Below, in pieces: positions 16,910 through 26,452 of a DNA stretch of 64,000 bases; positions within the stretch are counted from its first letter, which is position 1; each line of letters starts with the position of its first letter. Under the pieces are notes generated by a model. That model saw nothing but the letters and a program-made list of their open reading frames with translations. It was not told the origin of the DNA and ran no database searches. The translations under genes were made by a program, and so were the position numbers. This DNA comes from Lachnospiraceae bacterium (GTDB lineage Bacteria > Bacillota > Clostridia > Lachnospirales > Lachnospiraceae): assembly GCA_016291655.1 (NCBI GenBank), contig JAEEYF010000022.1:1-64000 (forward strand). Direction: 5' to 3'.

Positions 16910-18520
16910 ATGAAAAAAATACTGCACAGATCAAGATTTAAGAACAGAATCATAACGTTTACCATTGCGGCACTGATCGTCGTTTGCGCGACCTTCATTA
17001 TCACGAGTTATTCCATATTCCAAAATTACTTTGAGCACAGCCTTATCAGATCCACAGAGAGTTCCCTGCTCCTGGTTTCCGACAGCATCGACACCAATCT
17101 CACAAGCATATACCGACTGGTCCGTTTTTGTCGTTCAAACCCCTCGGTAGCGGATTACATCGACAGCAATCCGGACCCGGGTTCTGTCAAGGCCGTGGCA
17201 ACCTATGACCGCATCTCGGAGGAATACGGTTACAATTCCGCTGCCGCTTACATTCCGCGACTTGCGGTGGTTACGGGAAGTCATTTTCTGCAGATAGTTA
17301 ATGCTCCCTGGTCTTCAACAGCCGATCTTTCAAAGGAATTACCCCGTCAGGACTTTTTCGATCCGCTTTTAAACGCTTCGGACTACGACTTTTCAACCGG
17401 CTTCATCAAGGACCCTTTTTACAGGAACGGTATACAGATCCTGCCAATTGTCCGCCCGATCAGCTATCGCTTCAATTCACAGACGGGCGGTTGTCTCTTT
17501 ATGGAGTTGTCCACCAATCTTTTTACCGATGCCTTCGGCAGGTATCAGATCGAGGATGACAGCCATGTTTATCTGAACCTTCCGGAGCATTGCTACTGTT
17601 ACAGAAACGGAGAACTCACGGAGGTAGAAGCCTTTCATGTGAGAGAAACCGTTAAAAACGCCGCACTCATGCCCGATACCGTTGTAAGCAAAGTTACGGA
17701 CTTCCGGGGTGTCAACACGATCCTGGTCACTATCCCCATAAACGCAAACGGCTGCACCATTTCCTGCAGCATCTCCCTGGCCCAGCTTCACACCAGACAG
17801 CTGTTCATGTGGCTAACGATCCTTGTTGTTCTGGTCATTATCATCGGAGCTGTGCTTCTCTTCATGAGAAAGCGCCTATTGAACGAAAAAGAAAAGAACG
17901 ATCTTGAATATAAGATGCTTCAGAGCCAGATAAACCCTCATTTCATATACAATACCCTGAACTCCATCAAATGGATGGCCACGATCCAGGGCTCGGAGGG
18001 CATAGCAGAAATGACCACTGCTCTCGCAAAGCTTCTTAAAAGCCTGTCAAAGGGCACAAGCCTTACGGTTCCCATCCGCGAGGAACTATCTCTTTTGAAG
18101 GATTATTGCACCATTCAAAGCTATCGCTACGGCGGTACGGTGAATGTTGACATCCGTGTTGACGACCCTTCCATCGAGGACTGCAATATAGTAAAATTCA
18201 CCCTGCAGCCTCTGGTTGAAAATGCGATCTTCCACGGCATCGAGCCCAAGGGCGCCGGGCATATCGACGTTCACCTTTATCTTGAAGACGGCTTTATCCG
18301 TATCGATGTTACGGACGACGGCGTCGGAATGTCCCAAGAAAAGGCTGAATCCATCCTTAAAAATCAAAGCGAATCCAAATCCGATTTCTTCCGGGAATTC
18401 GGTGTATACAATGTAAACCGCAGACTGCTTTTTGAGTTCGGAGAACCTGCGGGCATAACCATTAACAGTATCGAGGGCGAGGGTACCACAATGACGGTCC
18501 TCATTCCCGTCCGTCGATAA
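16910..18520 (+). CDS. Sensor histidine kinase, YesM family
   Basis: A membrane sensor of 536 aa. Transmembrane segments lie near 15-37 and 295-315 and enclose a large extracellular sensor domain. The kinase part has the His_kinase phospho-site QINPHFIYNTLN (His344), the N box LVENAIFHGIEPKG, and the G box DDGVGM. The gene is followed 34 nt later by its response regulator and is divergent from a sugar ABC importer that it probably controls. No ribosome binding site precedes the ATG; with the promoter placed directly upstream, the message may be leaderless. Confidence 0.93.
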   Translation: MKKILHRSRFKNRIITFTIAALIVVCATFIITSYSIFQNYFEHSLIRSTESSLLLVSDSIDTNLTSIYRLVRFCRSNPSVADYIDSNPDPGSVKAVATYDRISEEYGYNSAAAYIPRLAVVTGSHFLQIVNAPWSSTADLSKELPRQDFFDPLLNASDYDFSTGFIKDPFYRNGIQILPIVRPISYRFNSQTGGCLFMELSTNLFTDAFGRYQIEDDSHVYLNLPEHCYCYRNGELTEVEAFHVRETVKNAALMPDTVVSKVTDFRGVNTILVTIPINANGCTISCSISLAQLHTRQLFMWLTILVVLVIIIGAVLLFMRKRLLNEKEKNDLEYKMLQSQINPHFIYNTLNSIKWMATIQGSEGIAEMTTALAKLLKSLSKGTSLTVPIREELSLLKDYCTIQSYRYGGTVNVDIRVDDPSIEDCNIVKFTLQPLVENAIFHGIEPKGAGHIDVHLYLEDGFIRIDVTDDGVGMSQEKAESILKNQSESKSDFFREFGVYNVNRRLLFEFGEPAGITINSIEGEGTTMTVLIPVRR

Positions 18521-18554
18521 TATATATGCTTTAAAACTCTCATTGGAGGAACAG

Positions 18555-20138
18555 ATGTACAAACTTCTTATTGTAGACGATGAGCCTCTGGTCCAGGTCG
18601 GTGTGAGATCGATGCTGAACCGGAGCAAACTGGATATAGATGAACCCGACACGGCTTCGAACGGACGTGCGGCCCTTGATATTATTGAAGAAAAGCATCC
18701 GGACATAGTCATAACCGACATCAAGATGCCCCTGATCGACGGTCTTGAGCTTGTTCGCCTATGCCGTGAACGCTACGGGGATTCGGACCCTCATTTTATT
18801 TTTCTCACCAGCTACGAGGAGTTCAGCCTCGCCCGTCAGGCTATCGTATACGGGGTTTCCGACTATCTCGTTAAGCTTGAGCTTTCTCCGAAGACACTGG
18901 AAGATGCCGTTCTCCGCGTTATCGAAGACATTAAAAAGAAACGGGCGTTGCAGCCTGCGGAACATTCTCTGGCAAAAACCTTCCGTGACAAGTTCTTCAT
19001 ACGTCTTTTGAACAATCTGTTCGAAAGCGAAGAACAATTTGAACTGCAGAGCAGGGAGCTGGGACTCTCTTTTTCCTCCTCCGCCTACACCTGCTGCACA
19101 GGTTATCTGAACTGTACGGACATTGATTCCATGACCTATGACCGTCAGCTTTCCGTTTTCAGTTCCTCCATTAACATGATCGGAGAGCTCTCCGAAAAAT
19201 ATATGCCTTCCATTTGCATAGCTCTGGACATGCGCCATTTTGCCGTTATTTTCTGCGGCGATCCGGGGACAAACAAGCTCCATGACATATTATCAGGCAT
19301 ATGCGAGGCTGTTTTTAAATACTATAAAGTCAATTTCACCTGCGGGATAGGAACCACGGAGCCCCATCCCCTTGCCATCGGAGAATCTTATCGCAGTTCG
19401 CGCATGGCTCTGGTGCAGTCCTCGGAAGAAGACCCTATAGTAAGCTTTGACAATCTCCCCGCGGACAGGCATACCCACGATTCCTTCAACATGGGGCTCT
19501 TTAAGGATTCTCTCACCAAAGCTTTCGAAGAATACGATTCCGATGAACTGTCAGGTCTTATTGACAACCTCTGCAATCTGTTTTTGGAGCATCCAAACGA
19601 TTTCGTTCAGGCACTGGATGCGGCTTCAAGCATACTTTATCTTGCGATCTCGCTGCTTCCGGACGGGGAAGATCTGCTTTCCGACATTTTCAGCGACACT
19701 CCGGACGGCTACCGCTCCCTTTACCGCCAGAACAACGTCGAACAGATCATCAGGTGGCTGTCGTTTTTCGGCAAAAAAATGAGCGCCGTCTTTGACGAGC
19801 GCAGAAACGATCACAAAAATCGCATAGTGAGCAATGTAAAAAAATATATATCGGAGCATATCCACGAAAAACTTCCGCTGGAAAAGGTTGCCGCTGCCTT
19901 CGGTATCAGCCCCAACTATCTTTCCCAGCTTTTCGGCAAATACAGCGATCTCGGCTTCTCCGAGTACGTGAATGCCTGCAAGATCCGCGAAAGCAAGGAA
20001 CTTCTCGCCACCGACAATTACAAGGTGTACGAGGTTGCGGACATGCTCGGTTTTGAAAGCTCCTTCTACTTCAGCAAGGTTTTCAAAAGAATAGAGGGCA
20101 TCGCCCCTACGGAGTATCTGAATCTGCCGAGAGGTTGA
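18555..20138 (+). CDS. Response regulator, YesN family (receiver plus AraC HTH)
   Basis: This 527-aa protein pairs with the YesM-like kinase. The start at 18555 follows TTGGAGGA. The N-terminal receiver has the acidic pair DDE at 8-10 and phospho-acceptor Asp55 in ITDIKMP; a long middle region of unknown fold follows, and the C-terminal ~100 residues are an AraC double helix-turn-helix (LPLEKVAAAFGISPNYLSQLF and the closing YFSKVFKRIEGIAPTEY). It likely activates the divergent sugar importer. Confidence 0.95.
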   Translation: MYKLLIVDDEPLVQVGVRSMLNRSKLDIDEPDTASNGRAALDIIEEKHPDIVITDIKMPLIDGLELVRLCRERYGDSDPHFIFLTSYEEFSLARQAIVYGVSDYLVKLELSPKTLEDAVLRVIEDIKKKRALQPAEHSLAKTFRDKFFIRLLNNLFESEEQFELQSRELGLSFSSSAYTCCTGYLNCTDIDSMTYDRQLSVFSSSINMIGELSEKYMPSICIALDMRHFAVIFCGDPGTNKLHDILSGICEAVFKYYKVNFTCGIGTTEPHPLAIGESYRSSRMALVQSSEEDPIVSFDNLPADRHTHDSFNMGLFKDSLTKAFEEYDSDELSGLIDNLCNLFLEHPNDFVQALDAASSILYLAISLLPDGEDLLSDIFSDTPDGYRSLYRQNNVEQIIRWLSFFGKKMSAVFDERRNDHKNRIVSNVKKYISEHIHEKLPLEKVAAAFGISPNYLSQLFGKYSDLGFSEYVNACKIRESKELLATDNYKVYEVADMLGFESSFYFSKVFKRIEGIAPTEYLNLPRG

Positions 20139-20156
20139 GACGATCGGCGAACAGCA

Positions 20157-20645
20157 TCATTCTCCCCACTTTTCCACCCTTGACAGGCTCTTGTTGGTGA
20201 ATCGCTTGTCCCCGGACACTTCTTTTCCGAACCAGGCGGGCGGGATAAATGCATTGGCATCCGCCACATCCGTAAATTCCACCTCAGCCATGACAAGGCC
20301 TTTGAGCCTGCCTTCAAAGACATCCAGCTCTATCTTGTGCTTCTCGTCCAGGCGGAACAGATAACGGGTCTTTTTTACCGTATGACCGATCTTCTTTTTA
20401 AGAAGATGCTCATAGATGCTTTGAGGAACAGGTATTTCGATCTCTTCATTCACGACCGCTGCGGTTTCAAGTCCCGTGGAATCCGTTTTCCTGTGGTCTT
20501 TGTAGGTCAAAATGTATTCATCGTTCTTTTTTCTGATACGAAGTGTGGGCTTGTCAGCCAGGTAAGCCTGTTCTATTTTCCAGACATCAAAAGCTTCCGA
20601 CAGGTTCGGAAGCTTTTCTGTTAGGTATTTTCTTTCAATTTCCAT
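20157..20645 (-). CDS. CYTH domain protein (triphosphate tunnel metalloenzyme)
   Basis: CYTH proteins bind triphosphates in a beta-barrel tunnel; bacterial members hydrolyse inorganic triphosphate or, in class IV, make cAMP. The ATG at 20645 follows AAGGACA and starts MEIERKYL, the ExExK signature. Further tunnel-type residues are seen in LRIRKK, YILTYK, KTRYLF and IELDVFEGRLKGLVMAEVEF. At 162 aa it is a stand-alone domain. It is last in an eight-gene unit and its start overlaps the upstream HTH-Panacea-like gene by 11 nt. The substrate cannot be told. Confidence 0.88.
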   Translation of the reverse strand: MEIERKYLTEKLPNLSEAFDVWKIEQAYLADKPTLRIRKKNDEYILTYKDHRKTDSTGLETAAVVNEEIEIPVPQSIYEHLLKKKIGHTVKKTRYLFRLDEKHKIELDVFEGRLKGLVMAEVEFTDVADANAFIPPAWFGKEVSGDKRFTNKSLSRVEKWGE

Positions 20646-21438
20646 TTTTCTTGTCCTTGTTCCTGCTCTTTTTGAGCTTTTCATCAAAGTACTTTCGGAA
20701 ACCCTTTACATCTGTGGCCTTGATCTCTTCGTTCTGATCAACGCAATAGGCATGAAACTCCGAAAGCGAGATCAATATTCCTTCGGAAGTCTCGTTCCCC
20801 GCAACACTCTTTTCATTTCTGTGACGGTTCAAAAGAGCGTTACAGTCATCCTTTAAAAGCACCTTAACCGCATTCGGACTGTATCCGTTCAGAAGCTTGT
20901 GTATCTGCATGACCAGATTTCCGTCATCCGGACTGAGACATGCGGGCGCATGCTTAACCACATGGATGCCTTTTTTCAATATGTCTCCGTAAATATTCGG
21001 ATAAGGCATATAGTTTCCGGGCTTGTACAGAATATCTTCATCGATCAGAGGCTTTTCGTTAAGTATCAGGTTTGCTGCCTGTGAATAGAAGAGAGTTGCC
21101 ACCAGTTGATAGGGTGCGGTATCTCCGTTTGTCTGTGATACCAGATAAAGGAGTATGTTGGAGGCCTTATCTCTGAGCAGCTTTTCTTCCAGAGCGCGTT
21201 TGGCCTTTTTGTAAGCAACCTCCGTGATCTTGTCCCTGTTCTTCTCAAGGATCTCGGAAAATAGATAGGGGTTTTCCGAAATATCATTGATCTTTTCGGC
21301 AAACTCACGTCCCGGCACTGCGCCCTTAAGCTGATTCAATACCGTGGTCTCTCCCCATCCCAACAGCTTGGAAAGGGGTTTTTTTCCGATATTATAGGTT
21401 TCCATTATACTAACAAGTTGTTCCCGCGTGTCTTCCAT
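20635..21438 (-). CDS. HTH protein with Panacea (SocA/DUF4065)-like domain
   Basis: The 267-aa protein starts with a Xre-like helix-turn-helix (about 8-50; LSKLLGWGETTVLNQLKG) in the style of MqsA/HigA-type antitoxins. Residues about 95-175 (ILLYLVSQTNGD, LFYSQAANLILNEKPL, MPYPNIYGDIL) resemble the Panacea domain, known in SocA and in antitoxins that neutralise diverse toxins including small alarmone synthetases. This assignment is from pattern memory only. The start codon shares one base with the AI-2E gene stop (TGATG), and the 3' end overlaps the CYTH gene, so all three are translationally coupled. Alternatives: an ordinary regulator. Confidence 0.65.
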   Translation of the reverse strand: MEDTREQLVSIMETYNIGKKPLSKLLGWGETTVLNQLKGAVPGREFAEKINDISENPYLFSEILEKNRDKITEVAYKKAKRALEEKLLRDKASNILLYLVSQTNGDTAPYQLVATLFYSQAANLILNEKPLIDEDILYKPGNYMPYPNIYGDILKKGIHVVKHAPACLSPDDGNLVMQIHKLLNGYSPNAVKVLLKDDCNALLNRHRNEKSVAGNETSEGILISLSEFHAYCVDQNEEIKATDVKGFRKYFDEKLKKSRNKDKKNGN

Positions 21439-23021
21439 CAGTATTTCCTGAAATCATTGATCATCTTTACAATTATTTTGATACCCTTGGTCAACCTGTC
21501 GAAAGCTCCGATCCTGAACAGGCTTACAATGACCATTCCGATAGGTATGCCGAGGATCAATCCCCAGATACCGTTCATCAGCTTGTATCCGATATACATG
21601 AAGATCAAAGTCAGCAGGGGATTCATTTCCACTGCATCACTAACCAATTTGGGCTGAAGAACCTGACGTATCAGCTGACAGATACCATACAGAACTCCGA
21701 GCAAAATAGCCTCTGTGTAGTTTGCGCCGATAATGTCTATGATCATCCACGGCCAGAGCACGGCTCCCATTCCGAACACCGGCAGGAAATCAAGGAAAGA
21801 TACACCGAAAGCCACAAGGGCAGAGTAGTCTATATCCATGATCTCAAACCATATGAACATGATAGCGAACATGATCAGCATGATCTTAAACTGAGCTTTG
21901 AAGTAGCCACCGACAGCCTTTTTAAAATTATCCTTGATCAGCCTGAAGTAAGCCATGGTAGAGCTGGGGGTGTGTATCTGGAACCAGTTTACGATCTCCG
22001 TCTGCTGAGCGGTAAAAAAGTAAGCCGCGATAAACGTCACGATTATACCGAACAACATGTCCACACCTGTGGTAACAAAATCTGATGCATCGGACAGAGA
22101 GGGCATATTCAGTTTCCCCATCATCTCCTGAAAGCTCTTGATAACATCTTCGGATGTTCCGGATATGAAATTCTGTACACTTACCGGAAGAATATCAAAT
22201 ATGGCTTTCATTCCTTCGCTCGCAGCCAGTCTGTTCTTTGCCTCGTTAACACTGGCTATGATATTCTCCTTATCACTCAGCAATTTTGATGCCTGGGTGA
22301 TCGCAAAATACAATACTCCGTACAAAACTCCGACTATGGCTGCTATAACCAGCACAATAACAATAGCGGATCCGATCTTTTGCGTAAGCTTCAATTTCTT
22401 TCTGATCAGCTTTACAAGAGGAGTAGCGATCACTGACAAGAGCCCCGCAAGAACAAAGGGCAGGAAAAACTTAAACACCCTCGGCAGGAAAATGATGATC
22501 AAAACTATACCCAGAATGCTCAGGGCAAGATTGGCCAGGATCCTCCAGATGACATATTTATCCTTTACCTCGGTAGTTCTGCCCTTTGCCGTGCTTCCGG
22601 CCTGTCCGGCCGTTCCACCGGCTTCTGCGGAACCGTTTTCTTCCGAAACCGAATCCTCGGCTGTTTCCCTTTCCGCATCCTCGCTCTGTAATGCTATCGG
22701 AGTGACAATATCATCATAGCGCACATCCTCGGGACGATTGGGATTTTCATATTCCGCATCCAAACGGAATTGTTCCGTCGCCTCCCGGATCATATGCGCG
22801 GTCTTGTGAATGAACCTTGTTCCGGCTTCAAATTTCTTCTTTATGTCAGAATCCTTGGCTTCCTTTTTTGCCTTCTCTTTACGCTTGGTTTTTTCGGCTT
22901 TTGCATTCTTTACCAAGTCATCCGCAGTTCCTTCGGCTTTTATTTCTTCTTCAAGCTTCTCGGCAGATCTATTGTCCGGCTTCAATTCTTCATTTGATTT
23001 TTTCAGTTCGTCAGTGCCCAA
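21438..23021 (-). CDS. AI-2E family transporter
   Basis: A 527-aa polytopic protein of the AI-2E/PerM/YtvI family, whose members include exporters of small molecules and a Na+/H+ antiporter; the autoinducer role does not apply to most members. The first ~155 residues are a highly charged, predicted cytoplasmic extension (Lys/Glu-rich, then acidic), followed by seven or eight membrane segments from about 160 onward. The family-type loop with SLSDASDFVTTGVDML is seen in the middle. The long charged N-terminus is unusual. It sits between the metal permease and the Panacea-like gene, overlapping the latter by one base. Confidence 0.85.
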   Translation of the reverse strand: MGTDELKKSNEELKPDNRSAEKLEEEIKAEGTADDLVKNAKAEKTKRKEKAKKEAKDSDIKKKFEAGTRFIHKTAHMIREATEQFRLDAEYENPNRPEDVRYDDIVTPIALQSEDAERETAEDSVSEENGSAEAGGTAGQAGSTAKGRTTEVKDKYVIWRILANLALSILGIVLIIIFLPRVFKFFLPFVLAGLLSVIATPLVKLIRKKLKLTQKIGSAIVIVLVIAAIVGVLYGVLYFAITQASKLLSDKENIIASVNEAKNRLAASEGMKAIFDILPVSVQNFISGTSEDVIKSFQEMMGKLNMPSLSDASDFVTTGVDMLFGIIVTFIAAYFFTAQQTEIVNWFQIHTPSSTMAYFRLIKDNFKKAVGGYFKAQFKIMLIMFAIMFIWFEIMDIDYSALVAFGVSFLDFLPVFGMGAVLWPWMIIDIIGANYTEAILLGVLYGICQLIRQVLQPKLVSDAVEMNPLLTLIFMYIGYKLMNGIWGLILGIPIGMVIVSLFRIGAFDRLTKGIKIIVKMINDFRKY

Positions 23022-23030
23022 ATTTACCCT

Positions 23031-23834
23031 CTACTTTCTGCCAACTTCTCTAATGGCAAACGTAACAAAAAACAATACCGCGGCAACTATTGCGATCATA
23101 GGTCCCGCTGCCGCATCAAGATAGAACGAAAGAACAAGCCCCGAAAGCCCTGAGACAATGGAGCCTATGCACGAGAAAAGATGATATTCCCGTGCGTTGC
23201 CCGAAATATTTCTGGCCGCTGCCGCAGGAAGAATAAGAAGGGCGTTTATTATCAATATGCCTGCCATACGTACTGTGAGCATTACAACCACCGCTACAAG
23301 GCACGCAAATATGTTTTCGTACAGAATGACCGGAATTCCTTTGCTTTTGGCAATACTTTTGTTAATGCCTATGCCCGAAAGACCGTTATAAAAGAAAAAC
23401 CACACAACTATGGTAACCGCAAGTGCTATTGCAAGCTTTACTATGTCGGAGACGGTAACGTTTAAGATGTCTCCCACCAGCATTACGGAATATCTGGAAA
23501 AATCCCCGTTTCTGGAAAGCAGGGCAAGTCCCACAGCCACCGAGAGTGATGAAAACACCGAGATGACCGTATCCGCGGATGCAACATTCTTATGCTTGAT
23601 GTAATTCAAAAGTAACGCAAAAACTATGGCAAAGATCACCATCGACACATCTTTGTCCGATATGCCGAGAAGAATGCCGATAGCAATCCCCGTAAAGGCC
23701 GAGTGTCCCAAAGCATCCGAAAAGAAAGCCATCCGGTTGTTTACAACCATGGTCCCGAGAATGCCAAACAGCGGAGCGATAAAAAGTATGGCTATAAACG
23801 CATTTTTCATAAAATCATAGTCAAAAATACTCAT
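23031..23834 (-). CDS. Metal ABC transporter permease (ZnuB/MntB-like)
   Basis: This 267-aa ABC-3 family permease has eight or nine membrane segments and the family feature SDALGHSAFTGIAIG near residue 38. With the ATPase and binding protein upstream it forms a zinc or manganese importer. Gaps to both neighbours are 9 nt, so it belongs to the same transcript. Confidence 0.92.
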   Translation of the reverse strand: MSIFDYDFMKNAFIAILFIAPLFGILGTMVVNNRMAFFSDALGHSAFTGIAIGILLGISDKDVSMVIFAIVFALLLNYIKHKNVASADTVISVFSSLSVAVGLALLSRNGDFSRYSVMLVGDILNVTVSDIVKLAIALAVTIVVWFFFYNGLSGIGINKSIAKSKGIPVILYENIFACLVAVVVMLTVRMAGILIINALLILPAAAARNISGNAREYHLFSCIGSIVSGLSGLVLSFYLDAAAGPMIAIVAAVLFFVTFAIREVGRK

Positions 23835-23843
23835 ATCGTCCGC

Positions 23844-24680
23844 CTATTCTCCGATCCCTTTAACCATAAAGGTCTGTTTAAACGCTTCGCTTGCCATCAC
23901 TTCCTCCGGAGTCCCTCTTGCTATGACCGACTTGTCCACAAGCAGCACATCATCCGCATATTGGGCCATGAGGTCCAGATCGTGGGAAACCAGAATGATC
24001 GACAGGTCATAGCTTTTCTTGAGGTCCGCAAGGATCTTGTAGAACAACTCTCTGCCGTTTTTGTCTATGCCGGAGACCGGCTCGTCCAAAAGCAGGAGAT
24101 TCGGAACGGGGGTACATGCTATGGTAAGAAGCACTCTCTGGAGTTCTCCGCCGGAAAGGTCGCAGACCCTTTTATCTATCAGATTTCCCGCGTCGAACAT
24201 ATCCAGTCTCATTTTTATCCTGTCATACAATTTCCTGTCTTTCCTCAGAAAAACAGGGATCCTGCTGATATAGCCCGCCGCCAGATCATATACGGACAAG
24301 GGCATATTGGGCTCCATGTCCAGCTTCTGCGGAACATAGCCCACCTTCAGCCTTGAAACCGTGTTATTCTTAATGTCCCTGAAAACAATTGAACCGTCGT
24401 AGGAGCGCTCCCCCAAAATACTCTTGATAAAGGTGGATTTTCCTGCTCCGTTTTTTCCGATGATAACCGTAAGCTTTCCGCAATAAATGGAAAGGGATAT
24501 CTTGTCCAGGATCACCGTATTCCCGTCATTTACCGAAAGATCGTTTATATCTATCCTGTGAAATCCGCACGCTGCCTTGCTTCCCCATTTCATCCTGCCT
24601 GTCCTGTACAGGGCAGCACGCTCGTCGTCTATGATCTCTTCAAGTTCTTTATTCTTTTGAAGATACTTATTTTTTTTCAC
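23844..24680 (-). CDS. Metal ABC transporter ATP-binding protein (ZnuC-like)
   Basis: The cytoplasmic ATPase of the metal importer, 278 aa. Seen: Walker A GKNGAGKST, Q-loop YVPQKLDM, signature LSGGELQR, Walker B LLLLDEP, and the H-loop SHD. An extra ~40-residue charged N-terminal segment precedes the ABC core, including KNKELEEIIDDERAALYRTG; this is not typical of ZnuC. Gene order binding protein-ATPase-permease is standard. Confidence 0.92.
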   Translation of the reverse strand: MKKNKYLQKNKELEEIIDDERAALYRTGRMKWGSKAACGFHRIDINDLSVNDGNTVILDKISLSIYCGKLTVIIGKNGAGKSTFIKSILGERSYDGSIVFRDIKNNTVSRLKVGYVPQKLDMEPNMPLSVYDLAAGYISRIPVFLRKDRKLYDRIKMRLDMFDAGNLIDKRVCDLSGGELQRVLLTIACTPVPNLLLLDEPVSGIDKNGRELFYKILADLKKSYDLSIILVSHDLDLMAQYADDVLLVDKSVIARGTPEEVMASEAFKQTFMVKGIGE

Positions 24681-24692
24681 AAAAAGAGCCTC

Positions 24693-25580
24693 TTATTTTA
24701 AATATTCCTCGATGGCTTCGAGATTTGCATTCATTCCTTCAATGTAAGAATCCTTGTCCGAAGCCCCGGTGAGCGGATCTATGTATATCACTGCCGCGCC
24801 CGTTTCTCCCGAGATCTTGTGTGAATGAAAGACCTGATCCTTTTCAATCAATATGATCACTTCTTTACATCTCTTTGCTTTTTCTATCGCTTCGGCAACT
24901 TCATTGGCTGAGGGCAACTCGTTTTCATCAAGGGAAAACACCGCAATATTGCTCATTCCCATGGATTCCGTGAAAACTTCAAACGCCTCGTTAAAGCATA
25001 TGCACCGTATGCTCCTTGCGGAATTCTCGATGGTCTCAGCGATCTCCAGCTTCTTTTCATACGGTCCCTCTATGATCTTCTCACCGTACTTTTCGGCATT
25101 CTCATCGATCTTTTCCTTCAGCTCGGGGAATCTCTTTGTAAGTGCCATGCTTACATAGTCGATGCAATCCATCTCATAGTCGGTACTCATCCAAAGATGC
25201 GGGTTGTCCACCTCTTTGTGCGCGGCAGCGACCTCTATCACCGTTACGTCGGGATAGTTTGTTTTTACATTGTCCAAAAAGCTTTCCATTCCGGAACCGT
25301 TTGCCAAAAGAACGGCAGCACCGTCGATAGCCTTCATATCCTTTGTTGTGAGCTGATAATTATGAATACAGCCCGTAAGGTTTTCCGTCATGTTCACTAC
25401 GCGAATGCCCGTATCTTCCAGCAGATTTTCCGCCATTACGTAAAGCGGATTGAAAGTGCATACAACGGTAGTCTCCTTACCGTTTTTCCCTTTCCTTCCG
25501 AAAATGATCACCAACAACATGATCACTACGACGATCAGGGCGGTAATGAGCACGATCAGTTTGTTTTTATTGTTTTCCAT
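24693..25580 (-). CDS. Metal ABC transporter substrate-binding protein (ZnuA-like)
   Basis: A 295-aa cluster A-I binding protein. It has an uncleaved-looking N-terminal membrane anchor (about 8-27) and no lipobox. Likely metal ligands are His73 (CIHNYQLT), His128 (NPHLWM), a Glu or His near FNEAFE/FHSHK, and the Asp in YIDPLTG. No His-rich loop typical of many zinc-binding ZnuA proteins is present, so Zn2+ versus Mn2+ is open. It follows the DUF368 gene by one base. Confidence 0.9.
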   Translation of the reverse strand: MENNKNKLIVLITALIVVVIMLLVIIFGRKGKNGKETTVVCTFNPLYVMAENLLEDTGIRVVNMTENLTGCIHNYQLTTKDMKAIDGAAVLLANGSGMESFLDNVKTNYPDVTVIEVAAAHKEVDNPHLWMSTDYEMDCIDYVSMALTKRFPELKEKIDENAEKYGEKIIEGPYEKKLEIAETIENSARSIRCICFNEAFEVFTESMGMSNIAVFSLDENELPSANEVAEAIEKAKRCKEVIILIEKDQVFHSHKISGETGAAVIYIDPLTGASDKDSYIEGMNANLEAIEEYLK

Positions 25581-25581
25581 T

Positions 25582-26436
25582 CTACTCTTTTCCTAACTTA
25601 AATGCCGCGAAAAAGCCTGCGGCAAATGTAACGATCCCGAAGATCACCGCTGCGGGAGAGACTGCAGTCACTCCCGAATGAGCAAAAACGGGATAGGGTG
25701 ATGCAGCTATAAGTCCGAGGATCGCTGCGTATGTTTTGCTTTCGTGCTTGTCCAGAAGATATCGGATGAGCTTCGCCACTCCGAAGATTCCGACTACCAC
25801 GCCTATGATAAAGGGGATCAACGCCCCTGCAAATGAGAGAACCGATTTAACATCGAAATCCTTTAATGCAGTTACAATACCGGTTACGGATTCGATTATG
25901 GAATTGTAGTATCCCAGGATCATCATGACCATTGAACCGGAAACACCGGGAATGATCATTGTGGCCGCTGCCACACATCCCAGGAGCAATCCCGCTATGA
26001 TACCGAAAGGAGAGAGCGTCAAGGTACGTTCAACTCCTGTCTTCTGTCCGAGAAGTTCAAGACCGATGACCAATGCAAAAAACAGTACAAAGAGCAAAAC
26101 AGCCATCACATCGGTTTTGCCCTTTACTCTTTTCCATATCATCGGAATACCTCCGAAAATGAGGCCGATGAACAACAAAGCCGTGGGGATCGGAAACTTT
26201 TCGAACAGCCATTCTATGGCAAACGCAAAACCGACGATCCCGACCAGCATTCCTATGCCATAAGGAAGAAGCGTAATGATGCTCTTCTTAAACTTTTTAA
26301 AAAGATTGTTGATGCTGCCGATGATGTCATCGTATATGCCCATCGAAACCATCATCGTTCCGCCCGAAACACCCGGGATCACGTTTGCGACTCCTATCAC
26401 TATTCCCCTTAATATATCCAGTATAAACTTTAGCAT
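25582..26436 (-). CDS. DUF368 protein, PopT-like undecaprenyl-phosphate translocase
   Basis: DUF368 members were recently shown to recycle the lipid carrier undecaprenyl phosphate across the membrane (named PopT). This 284-aa protein has the family's N-terminal GVANVIPGVSGGTMMVSMGIYD and a related internal repeat MIIPGVSGSMVMMILGYYN, consistent with an inverted-repeat fold of about eight membrane segments. It is second in the eight-gene unit, between a methyltransferase and the metal importer. The function is by family only. Confidence 0.88.
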   Translation of the reverse strand: MLKFILDILRGIVIGVANVIPGVSGGTMMVSMGIYDDIIGSINNLFKKFKKSIITLLPYGIGMLVGIVGFAFAIEWLFEKFPIPTALLFIGLIFGGIPMIWKRVKGKTDVMAVLLFVLFFALVIGLELLGQKTGVERTLTLSPFGIIAGLLLGCVAAATMIIPGVSGSMVMMILGYYNSIIESVTGIVTALKDFDVKSVLSFAGALIPFIIGVVVGIFGVAKLIRYLLDKHESKTYAAILGLIAASPYPVFAHSGVTAVSPAAVIFGIVTFAAGFFAAFKLGKE

Positions 26437-26452
26437 TGCACTTCTCCCTTTT

